DNA of 64,000 bases from contig NZ_CP130720.1 of assembly GCF_035984415.1 (NCBI RefSeq), positions 2,418,001-2,482,000 of the forward strand. The letters run 5' to 3'. The notes beneath the pieces are model-generated. The model was not told the origin of the DNA. It saw nothing but the letters and a program-made list of their open reading frames with translations, and ran no database searches. The translations under genes and the position numbers were made by a program. This document shows positions 17,064 to 25,391 of this stretch, piece after piece. Numbering within the stretch: the first letter of the stretch is position 1; each line of letters starts with the position of its first letter. This DNA is from Streptomyces sp. NBC_01296 (GTDB lineage: Bacteria; Actinomycetota; Actinomycetes; Streptomycetales; Streptomycetaceae).

Positions 17064-17375
17064 TCAGACGGCTGCCGGGACGCCGAGCATCGCGGAGGCC
17101 TGCTGGAGCGGGCTGAGTACGCGCGTGGGCACGGCGGCCAGGGAAAGGCCGCGGCAGGTGAACCCGAGCTGGGTCATGGCGCGGAGGACTTCGCCGGCGC
17201 TGAAGTCGCGCCGGTCCTGGCGGGTGATGACCTGACCGACCTGCTTGAGGGGGTAGGTACGGCGGCCGATGACCACGGAGCCGCCGCTGACCTGCTCAGG
17301 CTTGACGCCCTTCATCGACGCCAGGACGCCGGTCTTGGTCAGGTCGAACGGGAAGCGGGCGATGACACAGCGCAT
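17064..17375 (-). CDS. small conserved protein of the DEAD-helicase operon
   Basis: The protein has 103 residues from the ATG at 17375. The frame is open further upstream, but TGAGG lies 6 nt before this ATG and the family-like sequence starts MRCVIARFPFDLTKTGV. It contains a VIGRRTYPLKQVGQVITRQDRRDF core and a C-terminal helix SAGEVLRAMTQLGFTC. I recall similar small proteins next to DEAD helicases in other streptomycetes, with no known role. It is the last gene of the leftward helicase-CBS operon, 47 bp after the CBS gene. Confidence 0.75.
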   Translation of the reverse strand: MRCVIARFPFDLTKTGVLASMKGVKPEQVSGGSVVIGRRTYPLKQVGQVITRQDRRDFSAGEVLRAMTQLGFTCRGLSLAAVPTRVLSPLQQASAMLGVPAAV

Positions 17376-17422
17376 GAATGCCTCACAGGAAGAAGGGGAC
17401 GGTCGTGCCGCGGTGGGGCGGT

Positions 17423-17827
17423 TCAGCGGGCAAGGGCGAGGACACCCAGAGCGCTTCCCTGCTCGTCGATGACGGGCAGGGCAGCGAGCCCGCGGTAGCG
17501 CATCGCGTGCTCGGCCTCGGCCATCGTGGTCCTGGGCGAGGTGAACGGCCCGCGGTCGCCGAGAACAGCGCGCAGACGGACTTGGTCCGTGTACGCGGCG
17601 CTGTCGTGGAGGGCTGCGAGCTGGGCCTGGGTGACCAGTCCCGTGCACTCACCGTACTCGTCGCAGACGAGCAGATGCCCGGCGCGGGCGCTGGCCATGA
17701 CGGCCATGGCCACTTCGACCGTCATGTCGTCGCATACCTGGGGGCCGGCCGCGTCCATGGCGTCGTTCACCGTGCGGGGCGCGGGGTCGGCTTGTGCCGG
17801 GCGGCGTTGCATCTGGATCAACGTCAC
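17423..17827 (-). CDS. CBS-domain protein
   Basis: The protein has 134 residues from the GTG at 17827, chosen because AGGAGG lies 8 nt upstream; an earlier GTG at 17866 lacks such a site. It consists of two CBS repeats: TVNDAMDAAGPQVCDDMTVEVAM...LLVCDEYGECTGLVTQAQL and TTMAEAEHAMRYRGLAALPVIDEQGSALGVL. CBS pairs bind adenine nucleotides and act as energy sensors. With no other domain, it probably regulates a partner. It follows the DEAD-helicase gene by 46 bp in the same direction. Confidence 0.85.
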   Translation of the reverse strand: MTLIQMQRRPAQADPAPRTVNDAMDAAGPQVCDDMTVEVAMAVMASARAGHLLVCDEYGECTGLVTQAQLAALHDSAAYTDQVRLRAVLGDRGPFTSPRTTMAEAEHAMRYRGLAALPVIDEQGSALGVLALAR

Positions 17828-17873
17828 AACGTGCCTCCTGCAGAGGTGGGTCAGTTTCCGGATCACTGAGTTG

Positions 17874-19364
17874 TCAGGCCGCCGCGTCGAAGGCCGACTG
17901 CCGCAGGCTCATGCGCTGGGCAGCCGAAGCGGGCCTGCGCCGGCCGCGGGAGCTTGCGCTGCGCTTGGGCCGCTCCGATACCGGCGCCGTGATGGTGACG
18001 GGGATGCCGGAGGGGGTCCGGGCTCCGGTGATCCGGTTGAGTGCCTCGTCGCCGGAGCGGACCTGGGTGGTGTGGGGGACGATGCCGGCGGCGGCCATGA
18101 GGCGGGTCATCTCGCGGCGCTGGTTCGGGGTGACCAGGGTGACGACGCTGCCGGACTCGCCGGCGCGGGCAGTGCGGCCGCCGCGGTGGAGGTAGTCCTT
18201 GTGGTCGGTCGGCGGATCGACATTGACGACGAGGTCGAGGTTGTCGACGTGGATGCCGCGCGCCGCCACGTTGGTCGCGACCAGCACGGTGACGTGGCCT
18301 GTCTTGAACTGGGCCAGGGTCCGCGTGCGTTGGGGCTGGGACTTCCCGCCGTGCAGCGCGGCGGCTCGTACTCCGCTGCTGAGCAGGTGTTCGGTCAGGC
18401 GGTCGACGGCGTGCTTGGTGTCCAGGAACATGATGACCCGGCCTTCGCGCGCCGCGATCTGCGTCGTCATCCGCTGCTTGTCGGCGCCGTGGACGTGCAG
18501 CACGTGGTGCTCCATCGTCGTCACCGCGCCGGCGGACGGGTCGACGGAGTGCACGACCGGGTCGGTCAGGTAGCGGCGCACCAGCAGGTCCACGTTGCGG
18601 TCCAAGGTCGCGGAGAACAGCATCCGCTGGCCCTCGGGCCGTACTTGGTCCAGGAGGGCTGTGACCTGCGGCATGAAGCCCATGTCGGCCATCTGGTCGG
18701 CCTCGTCCAGGACGGTGATCGCGACTCGGTCGAGCCGGCAGTCGCCGCGGTCGATGAGGTCCTTCAGGCGGCCCGGGGTGGCGACGACGATCTCCGCGCC
18801 GTTCCTGAGCGTGTTCGCCTGACGGCCGATGGGCATACCGCCCACCACCGCGGCCAAGCGCAGTTTCACCGCACGTGCGTAGGGGGTCAGCGCCGTCGTG
18901 ACCTGCTGGGCGAGCTCGCGGGTGGGAACGAGGACCAAGGCCAGCGGCTGCCCGGACTCTGCGCGCTGCTCGGCGGTGCGGGCCAGCAGGGCCAGGCCAA
19001 AGGCGAGTGTCTTGCCGGATCCGGTGCGGCCCCGTCCCAGGACGTCCCGCCCGGCGAGGGTGTTGGGCAAGGTCGCGCCCTGGATCGGGAACGGGACTTT
19101 CATCCCTTCGGCGTCCAGGGCGGCCAGCAGCTGGGCCGGCATGTCCAGGTCTGCGAAGGCCTCGACGGCGGGCAGCGCGGGAGTGATTGTCTTCGGCAGC
19201 GCGAACTCACCCTGGATGGCGGCGGGACGTCGGCTGCCGTAGCCCGGACGGGTGGAGGAGATGGAACGGGCGGGAGCACCGGTACGGCCTGTGCGGGGGG
19301 CGCCGCTCTGGCCGCCGGCGCGGGTGCGGGAATAGCGGTCGTTCGTGCGAGTGGTGCGGTCCAT
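17874..19364 (-). CDS. DEAD-box RNA helicase
   Basis: The protein has 496 residues from the ATG at 19364, with GAGGAAGG 6-8 nt upstream. After a basic, disordered N-terminus (RTNDRYSRTRAGGQSGAPRTG), the core shows the Q motif FPIQ, Walker A GRTGSGKT, PTRELAQQ, ATPGRL, VLDEADQM, SATLD, and the C-terminal motifs VATNVAARGIHV and HRGGRTARAG. A basic tail (RPKRSASSRGRRRP) should bind RNA. It belongs to the RhlE/CsdA-like group used in cold adaptation and RNA turnover. A cold-shock protein gene lies 365 bp upstream in the same direction. A perfect hairpin overlaps its ribosome site. Confidence 0.95.
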   Translation of the reverse strand: MDRTTRTNDRYSRTRAGGQSGAPRTGRTGAPARSISSTRPGYGSRRPAAIQGEFALPKTITPALPAVEAFADLDMPAQLLAALDAEGMKVPFPIQGATLPNTLAGRDVLGRGRTGSGKTLAFGLALLARTAEQRAESGQPLALVLVPTRELAQQVTTALTPYARAVKLRLAAVVGGMPIGRQANTLRNGAEIVVATPGRLKDLIDRGDCRLDRVAITVLDEADQMADMGFMPQVTALLDQVRPEGQRMLFSATLDRNVDLLVRRYLTDPVVHSVDPSAGAVTTMEHHVLHVHGADKQRMTTQIAAREGRVIMFLDTKHAVDRLTEHLLSSGVRAAALHGGKSQPQRTRTLAQFKTGHVTVLVATNVAARGIHVDNLDLVVNVDPPTDHKDYLHRGGRTARAGESGSVVTLVTPNQRREMTRLMAAAGIVPHTTQVRSGDEALNRITGARTPSGIPVTITAPVSERPKRSASSRGRRRPASAAQRMSLRQSAFDAAA

Positions 19365-19374
19365 GTGGAACCTT

Positions 19375-19397
19375 CCTCGATACGGCACGTATCGAGG
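19375..19397 (-). promoter_or_regulatory. leader hairpin overlapping the helicase ribosome-binding site
   Basis: In the leftward mRNA, CCTCGATAC (19397-19389) and GTATCGAGG (19383-19375) form a perfect 9-bp stem with a 5-nt loop. The 3' arm ends in GAGG, the first half of the GAGGAAGG Shine-Dalgarno, and the ATG follows within 11 nt. The stem could hide the ribosome site, as in a thermosensor or a helicase-autoregulated leader; it could also be a DNA operator. Confidence 0.6.
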
Positions 19398-19676
19398 AAT
19401 CCCCATTACGGGTATTCCCGAGAGCGGGCCGAAGAAAGACGGGGCAGAGCCGTGCCGCGAAAACAGCGGATAGGGCTTGCAGAGAGATCCGCGCGGCGCG
19501 TCCAGGAGGCCGGATAAACGGCGGACGACTTACAGGCGACGGGGGCGGGGCGGGCGACAATGTGAGAACGTATCCGCCGGGCCGGACAGTGAGGCGGGCC
19601 GGCGCGAGGCACCGTCGCCCGCCGCGCACGCGAAAACGTCGGGATCCGACGAGGCGTGTGAGGGGGAAAAGCAACG

Positions 19677-19712
19677 AGCTGGGGCCCGCACCCCAAGGTG
19701 CGGGCCCCAGCT
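19677..19712 (-). terminator. terminator of the cold-shock gene
   Basis: A perfect 16-bp stem (AGCTGGGGCCCGCACC and complement) with a 4-nt loop lies 18 bp past the stop of the leftward cold-shock gene. On that strand it is followed by GTTGCTTTT. This is a textbook intrinsic terminator and separates the cold-shock gene from the helicase. The gap 19398-19676 holds no gene. Confidence 0.9.
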
Positions 19713-19729
19713 GCGTGTACGCGTCAGCC

Positions 19730-19933
19730 TCAGGCGGGAACGATGTTCTCGGCCTGCGGGCCCTTCTGGCCCTGCGTGACGTCGAAGTTAACCTTCTGGC
19801 CTTCCTGAAGCTCACGGAAGCCGGAGGAGGCGATGTTCGAGTAGTGAGCGAAGACGTCAGCGCCGCCGCCCTCCTGCTCGATGAAGCCAAAACCCTTTTC
19901 CGCGTTGAACCACTTCACGGTGCCAGATGCCAT
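19730..19933 (-). CDS. cold-shock protein (CspA family), copy 2
   Basis: The 67-residue RNA chaperone has the motifs KGFGFIEQ and DVFAHYSNI and the end [20 protein letters not shown] lies 6 nt before the ATG (GGAGATTAATATG), stronger than in copy 1. The leader contains a 9-bp perfect stem (19958-19980) and a smaller GGGCA/TGCCC hairpin just upstream of the ribosome site. It belongs to the second copy of the csp/merR/ATPase module, but here about 1.8 kb of debris separates it from the regulator. Confidence 0.95.
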   Translation of the reverse strand: MASGTVKWFNAEKGFGFIEQEGGGADVFAHYSNIASSGFRELQEGQKVNFDVTQGQKGPQAENIVPA

Positions 19934-19957
19934 ATTAATCTCCTTTGGGGCAGTGCC

Positions 19958-19980
19958 CGCAATTACACTATGTAATTGCG
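19958..19980 (-). promoter_or_regulatory. palindrome in the csp copy 2 leader
   Basis: CGCAATTAC (19958-19966) and GTAATTGCG (19972-19980) pair perfectly around a 5-nt centre, 25 bp upstream of the start codon. The AT-rich arms stand out in this genome. Together with the GGGCA/TGCCC stem at about 19948-19959 it could fold the 5' leader of the cold-shock mRNA, or serve as an operator. Confidence 0.55.
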
Positions 19981-20240
19981 GAGTCGCCGCGATGATTGCC
20001 CCGACCGGAAAATCGGCGGAAACACAAAGCGCATTCAGCGGGCGAGAGGACGCCACAAGGGAAGCGCTTGAAGTTTTGCGAACCAAGACTGCAACTGAGA
20101 TCGACAGTAGCACGCCGGAGCGCCCCCCGCACGTAAAGCTATTCCAGGAAGTCCCCTGAGATAAAAACCCTCACTTTTATACGCAGCAAACTCTCACCTC
20201 ACGGCCACAGATTTGATCCCCCGCGTCCCTGGCGGCCTCG

Positions 20241-20519
20241 GTGAGCGCGCTCGCCTACATCCTGGCCTTCGGCGCCATCGGTTTCAACGAGGCCGCCGGA
20301 TACGTCGCCGTCGCCGCCACATCCATGGCCACTGGCGCCATCGCAGCCCACGCCGAAGCAGCCGTCCACCCCGCCCGGCACGGGACCGACATCCAGCTGT
20401 CCACCGCACAGATCGCCCGACGTACCAGCTTCACGGACAAAGCCCTCTCCGCCGCCGGCCAGGCCGGTCTCGTCAACAACCTCAGCGGCCGCCGCAGACT
20501 CCGTTCTCGGAATAGTGAG
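20241..20519 (+). other. unrecognised gene remnant
   Basis: The frame reads like protein (SALAYILAFGAIGFNEAAGYVAVAATSMATGAIAAHAEAA, then STAQIARRTSFTDKALSAAGQ) until about 20515, where it runs into the oppositely oriented flavoprotein remnant. It has no clear start. I do not recognise the family. The stretch 19981-20240 shows no gene. Confidence 0.35.
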
Positions 20520-21060
20520 TTCGACGTTTTTGGCGGCTTCCTGATCGCCTGCGAGCGGCGATGGAGCGGACCTGCTCGAAGCCGGTCATGGCGAGAGGAG
20601 TCGGCGCGCGGCCGTAGGACTTCATGCCGACGAGGTAGATGTCCTCCTTCGGGTGGAAGAACGCGTTGACCCCGTGGGGGTAAACGGTGCCGCAGGAGTG
20701 CTGATTGGAGTCGATCAGCGGGGTGGGCCCAACGGGGAGCCTGGAGGCGCTCGCCGAGACCGAGGCCCAGCTCGTTCAGGAAGGAGAGGTCGGGGCGCAA
20801 GCCGGTGAGGACGACGCCCTCGTCGACCGGCTCAAGACGCCGGCCGTCTGCACAGACGAGGGCCGGCCGGTCGGCACTCTCCTCGGCGACGGAGGTGCGG
20901 AAGCCGGTGACCGCGTCGGTGTATCCGTCGTCCACGGCGGCCTTGACTGCGAGCCTAGGGCCCCACAGGCGGGGATCTGCTCGGCGGCGCCGGCGCCGGA
21001 GCCGGAGCCGATGGCAGCGGTGCGATTGCCTGCGTAGCGGACACGCGGCTGGGACCTTCA
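20520..21060 (-). pseudogene. broken FAD/NAD(P)-binding flavoprotein
   Basis: Read leftward, pieces of one oxidoreductase appear in different frames. AVDDGYTDAVTGFRTSVAEES...VDEGVVLTGLRPDLSFLNELGLGL...ERLQAP lies at about 20740-20960. After a shift come PLIDSNQHSCGTVYPHGVNAFF and YLVGMKSYGRAPTPLAMTGFEQVRSIA at about 20540-20730. These segments are characteristic of flavin-dependent oxidoreductases related to those found near arsenic-resistance genes. The FAD-binding N-terminus is missing or unrecognisable, and several frameshifts are present. It is non-functional. No ars genes remain nearby. Confidence 0.65.
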
Positions 21061-21238
21061 AATCCGGAATTCGGTAAGAGATGCGGTCGGCGGCAGCCTT
21101 CTCGACGAGGGCCTACAGCCCTCGCCACTGATGGGGCTGGGGGAGGGGCGCCATACCCTGCCGGTGCAGACGTTTGCGGAGTAAGGGCGGATCGCGAGGA
21201 CGAGCACCTGATGTGGACGGTGGACCCGGTGGGACGGT

Positions 21239-21430
21239 ATGGAGGACCAGCTCGGCGCGCTCGGCCTGGTTTTCAACGCGATCGCACTGCGGGGCGACCC
21301 GCTACATCGGCGCCGGCGTCACCCAGTTCCGCGCCGACGGGCACGAGATCCCGGGTGAGGGCATCGCCCGGCTCTCCCCACTCGAGCCCCGCAACCTGAA
21401 AATGCGCGGCCGCCACATTCACTGCCTTTA
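21239..21430 (+). pseudogene. C-terminal remnant of a Tn3-family transposase
   Basis: EDQLGALGLVFNAIAL in one frame and TRYIGAGVTQFRADGHEI...EGIARLSPLEPRNLKMRGRH in the next match the C-terminal end of Tn3-type transposases (GLV.N...LWNTRY...A...LR..G......D.ARLSPL....N..GR). A few bases are lost at the LWNT position. No terminal repeats or other transposon genes are visible. It shows that a transposon once lay in this decayed stretch. The flanks 21061-21238 and 21431-21702 hold no gene. Confidence 0.6.
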
Positions 21431-21702
21431 CCCCGCCCGGGGGCGCGCTGCGGTCCTGCGTGACCCGGATTCCGAAGGGTTTGACGAGGACGAAGAAGAG
21501 TGGACGGTCCACGTCCTGCCCTGGAGCCGGATTCTTCTCGAGGCGGAGGGGCCGGGCCGGAGGGGGCCCGGCCGGGGCCGCCTCCGGCGCGGGAGCCGAG
21601 CGACTCTGCTACTGCCGCGAGGGGGCTGCACGAGCCGGGCGGCATGTGCGATGTGCGCGGTGCCCACGTGCTTCCCGGGAGAGTTGCGGGTCTCAGTTTG
21701 CT

Positions 21703-22041
21703 TCAGAAGGCGATCGTCGGGTTCGAGGATCCGGCGGCGTTGCGGTGTTCGGCGTTGATGCGCTGGGCTTCTTCAAGCTGGTCTTCGAGGATGACGATGC
21801 GGCAGGCGGCATCGATGGGGGTGCCCTGGTCGACGAGCTCCCGCGCGCGGGCGGCGATGCGCAGTTGGTAGCGGGAGTAGCGGCGGTGTCCGCCGGCGGA
21901 GCGCAGCGGGGTGATGAGGCGGGCTTCGCCGATGGCGCGGAGGAAGCCCTGGGTGGTGCCGAGCATCTCGGCGGCCCGGCCCATCGTGTAGGCGGGGTAG
22001 TCGTCGTCGTCGAGACGGTCGAACGAGTCGTCTGCTGTCAT
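21703..22041 (-). CDS. small MerR-like DNA-binding regulator
   Basis: The 112-residue protein has an acidic start (MTADDSFDRLDDDDYPAY), a MerR-type winged helix (TMGRAAEMLGTTQGFLRAIGEARLITPLRSAGGHRRYSRYQLRIAARARELVDQG) and a short C-terminal helix rich in E and Q (IVILEDQLEEAQRINAEHR). It has no ligand domain, as in BldC-like or excisionase-like small MerR proteins. It is the intact paralogue of the broken gene at 13256-13489. It faces away from the TACTGC-rich spacer and from the broken ATPase. A cold-shock gene lies downstream beyond the debris, suggesting an ancestral merR-csp order. Confidence 0.85.
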   Translation of the reverse strand: MTADDSFDRLDDDDYPAYTMGRAAEMLGTTQGFLRAIGEARLITPLRSAGGHRRYSRYQLRIAARARELVDQGTPIDAACRIVILEDQLEEAQRINAEHRNAAGSSNPTIAF

Positions 22042-22753
22042 GTCACCTCTCTGTGGAACGCGTGGAGGGGCCCGGGCGCTTGTTCGCGCCCGGGCCCCGA
22101 AGGAACTGCTACACCATCTGCCGGCCCTGGTACTGCGCCGGCCTTCTGTTTCCGCCTGCCCGACCTTGATGCTGTCGGGGGTGCGGGGATCGCGGTTGCT
22201 TGACCGGAGACCACCTCACTATCGATGTCCTGCGGTACCCGGACTCGACAATCCGTCCGGGCGATCCTGATGGCGTCTGTTCCTCCGTTTCTTCCCTCTG
22301 AATGAACTGCCTTACCTAACGGGGGACTGCGTACTGCTGATACCGCGTACTGCTGGTACTGCCGGTGATGCGTACTGCTGGTGACCTGTGCAAGCGTCAC
22401 TCTTCGGCAGCCAGCCCCGTCGCCCATCGTGCGTCTGCTCTGGCTTAGAACCCCACTGCCGAACCTCCCGGTGCGCGCGCCCGCAGCCGACGCCTTCACC
22501 GAGGTACCGCTCACTTCACTTCACTGCTGGGTACTGCCACTGCGTCAACTGCTGTCGGCGGCCCCTGATGACTGCGGGCCACCCGGTCCGGCCGCCAGTC
22601 CCGTCGCCGTCCTGCAACTGCTCTGGCTTCGAAACTCCGCCACCGCACCGTCCTGCGCACTGCAACTACCTGTACTGCTGCCCGGCAGTTCGTCTCTGCC
22701 GGGCCCTTCGGCCTCTCTGGCTACGAGAGAAACCATAACCAGACCACCACCTA
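22042..22753. repeat. duplicated intergenic region, copy 2 (TACTGC-rich)
   Basis: This 712-bp homologue of 13490-14267 shares long blocks of near-identity, with insertions and deletions. It has GTACTGCTG-type units at about 22330-22385, the CTTAGAACCCCACTGCCGAACC block, and the same end before the ATGTCTACTCCAGCC start at 22754. A GC-rich hairpin GGGGCCCGGGCGC...GCGCCCGGGCCCC lies near 22068-22098, matching the position of the hairpin in copy 1, with different arms. The conservation of stem position but not sequence suggests a structured transcript. Confidence 0.65.
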
Positions 22754-23060
22754 ATGTCTACTCCAGCCAGCACAGATTTTTGCGAGTCCAGTGGAGAGGT
22801 AATCGACCCCCGCCGAGAAGGCCGCGGGGCGGGCTTCACCCGGCTTGACCGCCGCAGGGCGGGGCAGAAGCACCGGGTGGGCAGGCTTCGGCGATCAGAG
22901 GGCAGGGAGGTCTGATGGACACGATGAGCGTCGATGTCGCAGCAGGCCGGTCCGCGACCTCCCCTGCCGAAGCCCGCGAGCGCGCCCGCCTCTTCCTCGA
23001 CAGCCTCACCCGTCCCCCCACCCGCACTGCTGAGGAATCCGTGGTCCTGGTCGTCTCGGG
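22754..23060 (+). pseudogene. broken copy of the HATPase gene
   Basis: The start MSTPASTDF matches the intact ATPase gene at 14268, but the frame then fails. From 22915 another frame shows VDVAAGRSATSPAEARERARLFLDSLTRP...EESVVLVVS, which corresponds to the ATPase segment up to the N-box strand. The domain stops there. A different protein tail follows (SEFARLVLDPARLDGSLPAAVRREAANADREGFARSGCFIM, ending 23215) that I do not recognise. The gene is inactivated by fusion to unrelated DNA. Confidence 0.7.
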
Positions 23061-23380
23061 TGATCGTCGGGTCGGCTCCGGAAGCGGGGAGCGAGTTCGC
23101 GCGGCTCGTGCTCGACCCGGCCCGGCTGGATGGCTCCCTGCCGGCCGCGGTGCGCCGGGAGGCGGCCAACGCCGACCGTGAGGGTTTCGCTCGCTCCGGG
23201 TGCTTCATCATGTGAGGTCCGGCTGGCGTGCGGAGCGGGCGAAGGAACTGTTGCGAAGTGAACTCGATTCTGGAGCAGATCGGGTGCGCACACCCCCAAG
23301 CTGGGCAGCCGTCCCACGGCACCTGCGCCTGCGTTTCACGTGTACCGCACGGGAGAGGAGGGCTGGACGGCGATGACGCC

Positions 23381-24136
23381 GTGACCTCCTCCACTCCGAG
23401 CACCGGATACCGACACGAGCTGTACCCCTACTCCGGCAGGGACGCGTTAGTCGAGGGTGCCCTGGGTTTCGTCCAGGACGCTCTCGACGACGGTGAGGCT
23501 GTCGTCGTGGCCGTCCCCCAGGACAAGGCGTCCCTGCTGCGCGCCGAGATCCGCAACGAGGACGCCGTCCGCTACGTCGACACCGAAGCGGTCGCGCACC
23601 ATCCCGGTCGGCTCATCGCAGCCTGGCAGGAATGGCTCCGGGAGTACGCGGCACAGGGGCGGCCTGTCCGCGGGGTCGGCGAGTCACCTTGGGACAAGGT
23701 CCGCAGCCCGGCCGACGCCCAGGAGCTGCGCTACCACGAATGGCTCCTCAACAAAGCCTTCGCCCATGGCCCGGCCTGGTGGCTGCTGTGCCCGTACGAC
23801 ATCGCACACGACGACGCCGCACTGACCGAAAAAACGGCCCGGTGCCATCCCGAGCTGCGCCAGGACGGTCGCACGACGCCGTGCGACGACTACGCCCCGA
23901 AGGCGCCGTACCGCTTCACCCCCCTCACCGACTCGTGCGACCCGTACGAGGAATTCGCCTACAGCAGCGGGGACCTGTCCGCGCTGCGCGAGAAGATCTC
24001 CGCGTGCGCCCAACTGCATGGCCTGACCGGCCGACGCCTGCGTGAACTGCATCTGGCCGCAACGGAAGTGGCCACCAACAGCATCCGGCATGGCGGCGGA
24101 CACTGCGAGCTGCGCACCTTGAGTAAGGACACCTGA
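23381..24136 (+). CDS. MEDS-domain protein with truncated HATPase
   Basis: The protein has 251 residues from the GTG at 23381; a purine-rich AGAGGAGGG lies about 20 nt upstream, so the start is uncertain. Residues 1-170 are a MEDS (DcmR-type sensory) domain: HELYPYSGRDALVEGALGFVQDALDDGEAVVVAVP, then WWLLCPYD. Residues 180-250 begin an anti-sigma-type HATPase (LREKISACAQLHGLTGRRLRELHLAATEVATNSIRHGGG). The ATP domain ends abruptly after HCELRTLSKDT, well before its G-boxes, and the stop overlaps the next start (ATGA). Intact relatives are about 300-330 residues. It is probably a truncated gene at a recombination junction, with ATP binding lost. Confidence 0.7.
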   Translation: MTSSTPSTGYRHELYPYSGRDALVEGALGFVQDALDDGEAVVVAVPQDKASLLRAEIRNEDAVRYVDTEAVAHHPGRLIAAWQEWLREYAAQGRPVRGVGESPWDKVRSPADAQELRYHEWLLNKAFAHGPAWWLLCPYDIAHDDAALTEKTARCHPELRQDGRTTPCDDYAPKAPYRFTPLTDSCDPYEEFAYSSGDLSALREKISACAQLHGLTGRRLRELHLAATEVATNSIRHGGGHCELRTLSKDT

Positions 24137-24444
24137 TGCGTTACACGACCTTCGGACGCCGGACGGGACTGCGCGTGTCCGAGTGCGCGCTCGGCACGGC
24201 GAACTTCGGCACCGGCTGGGGTGCCGGCGCCGAGCTTGAGGAGGCGCGCCGGATCTTCGACCAGTTCGCCGAAGCGGGCGGTACCTTCCTCGACACCGCG
24301 GACAATTACCAGTTCGGCGAGTCGGAAGAGCTGACGGGGAAGTTCGTCTCCGCGGACCGGGACCACTTCGTCATCGGGAACAGGTCCGTCCAAAACAGGT
24401 GGAAGAAAACCACAGGTCAGAGCCCTACTATCCTGGCTTCGTGA
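24136..24444 (+). pseudogene. N-terminal fragment of an aldo/keto reductase
   Basis: The 102-codon frame begins MRYTTFGRRTGLRVSECALGT and carries GTFLDTADNYQFGESEELTGKFV, the N-terminal barrel strands of aldo/keto reductases with the catalytic Asp and Tyr region. Normal enzymes have about 320-350 residues. Here homology ends near 24390 (FVIGNR), followed by unrelated sequence. Its start overlaps the truncated MEDS gene. This is a fragment, not an enzyme. Confidence 0.75.
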
Positions 24445-24707
24445 CGTGGATGGTGTGCGTTATGGGCGCTGTGTGCAGAAACTTGACGCTGCTTTGCCGC
24501 TCGGGACCGGGCTGGTTGCCGTCCTGACATCGACCACCCCGTGGTTCAAGAACGCCGACCGCGCCCAACCTCGACGAGCACGTGTCCGCCCTCGCCCGGG
24601 TCGGGTATCACACCGACAGGCAGTTCGCCGCCTACGGCCGCGACGCCAAGGCTGCGCATGCCATCCGCGAGGAATTCACCGACTGGCACCGCGAACTCAT
24701 CGACCTC

Positions 24708-25070
24708 ATCGTCCATCTCCGCGCGGCTGATGCCGAGGTGGTCGGCGAGGTTCTCCGCCGCGTGCCCCGCGTCCATGTAGGGGTCCGGCTGCCTGCCCGG
24801 CTCCCATGGTTCGGCCCACGGCGTGCTCCCCGCCTCGGTCCGGGAAGCCGTCAGGGCTTCGGCGTCGGCGAACAGCGGGTTGTGGGTGTCCGGCCAGGAG
24901 TCGCTGTTGCGGCCCCGCGCCCTGGAGTGCAATTCGACACCGCCGACGAAGACGACGGCGTGGGCCGCGTCGGCGCGGATCGCGTGGTACCCGTTGCGAA
25001 TGGCCTCCATCGCGGAAGCGCAGAATCGGTTGTAGGTTGTGGCGGGCAGGTGATCGAGCCCGTGGAGCAT
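24708..25070 (-). pseudogene. fragment of an acetyl-CoA acetyltransferase (thiolase)
   Basis: Leftward, the frame shows LPATTYNRFCASAMEAIRNGYHAIR, in which the active-site Cys lies in RFCAS, then AVVFVGGVE...DPYMDAGHAAENLADHLGISRAEMDD. These are consecutive parts of the thiolase N-terminal half. The strand before and after is unrelated. No full-length enzyme is possible. In the adjacent 24541-24720 the plus strand reads LDEHVSALARVGYHTDRQFAAYGRDAKAAHAI, another remnant I cannot assign. From 25071 to 25391 nothing is recognised. Confidence 0.65.
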
Positions 25071-25391
25071 CCCGGTGCCTTGGCGCCGCCGTCGGTCGAA
25101 GCCGGATCGGACGTAACCGTACGACCCTCGGACTCCACGGTGTGATCTTCACGCGGGACGACCGGGCGGGCGAGGGGAAGCTGTCGTCCCGGCTGGGCCT
25201 GGTCACGGCGGCGGTCGAGGCCACCGAGGCCGTGGACCTGTACGCCTACCTCGTGGACCAGCTCTCCAGACGCGGCAAAGCGGGCATGATCCCAGCCACT
25301 GGTCGTGACCGGCGCCATCAAGATCGCCACCGAAGGGTGCCCGCTGACGCTGGGCAGTGCACCTGAGTCGTGGCAGCGACTCCGCGTCGGA

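Noticed and set aside
13765..22385. TACTGC/GTACTGCTG units considered as a CRISPR array or tandem-repeat locus
   Set aside because: Units are too short, irregularly spaced and lack spacers of uniform length; no cas genes are present.
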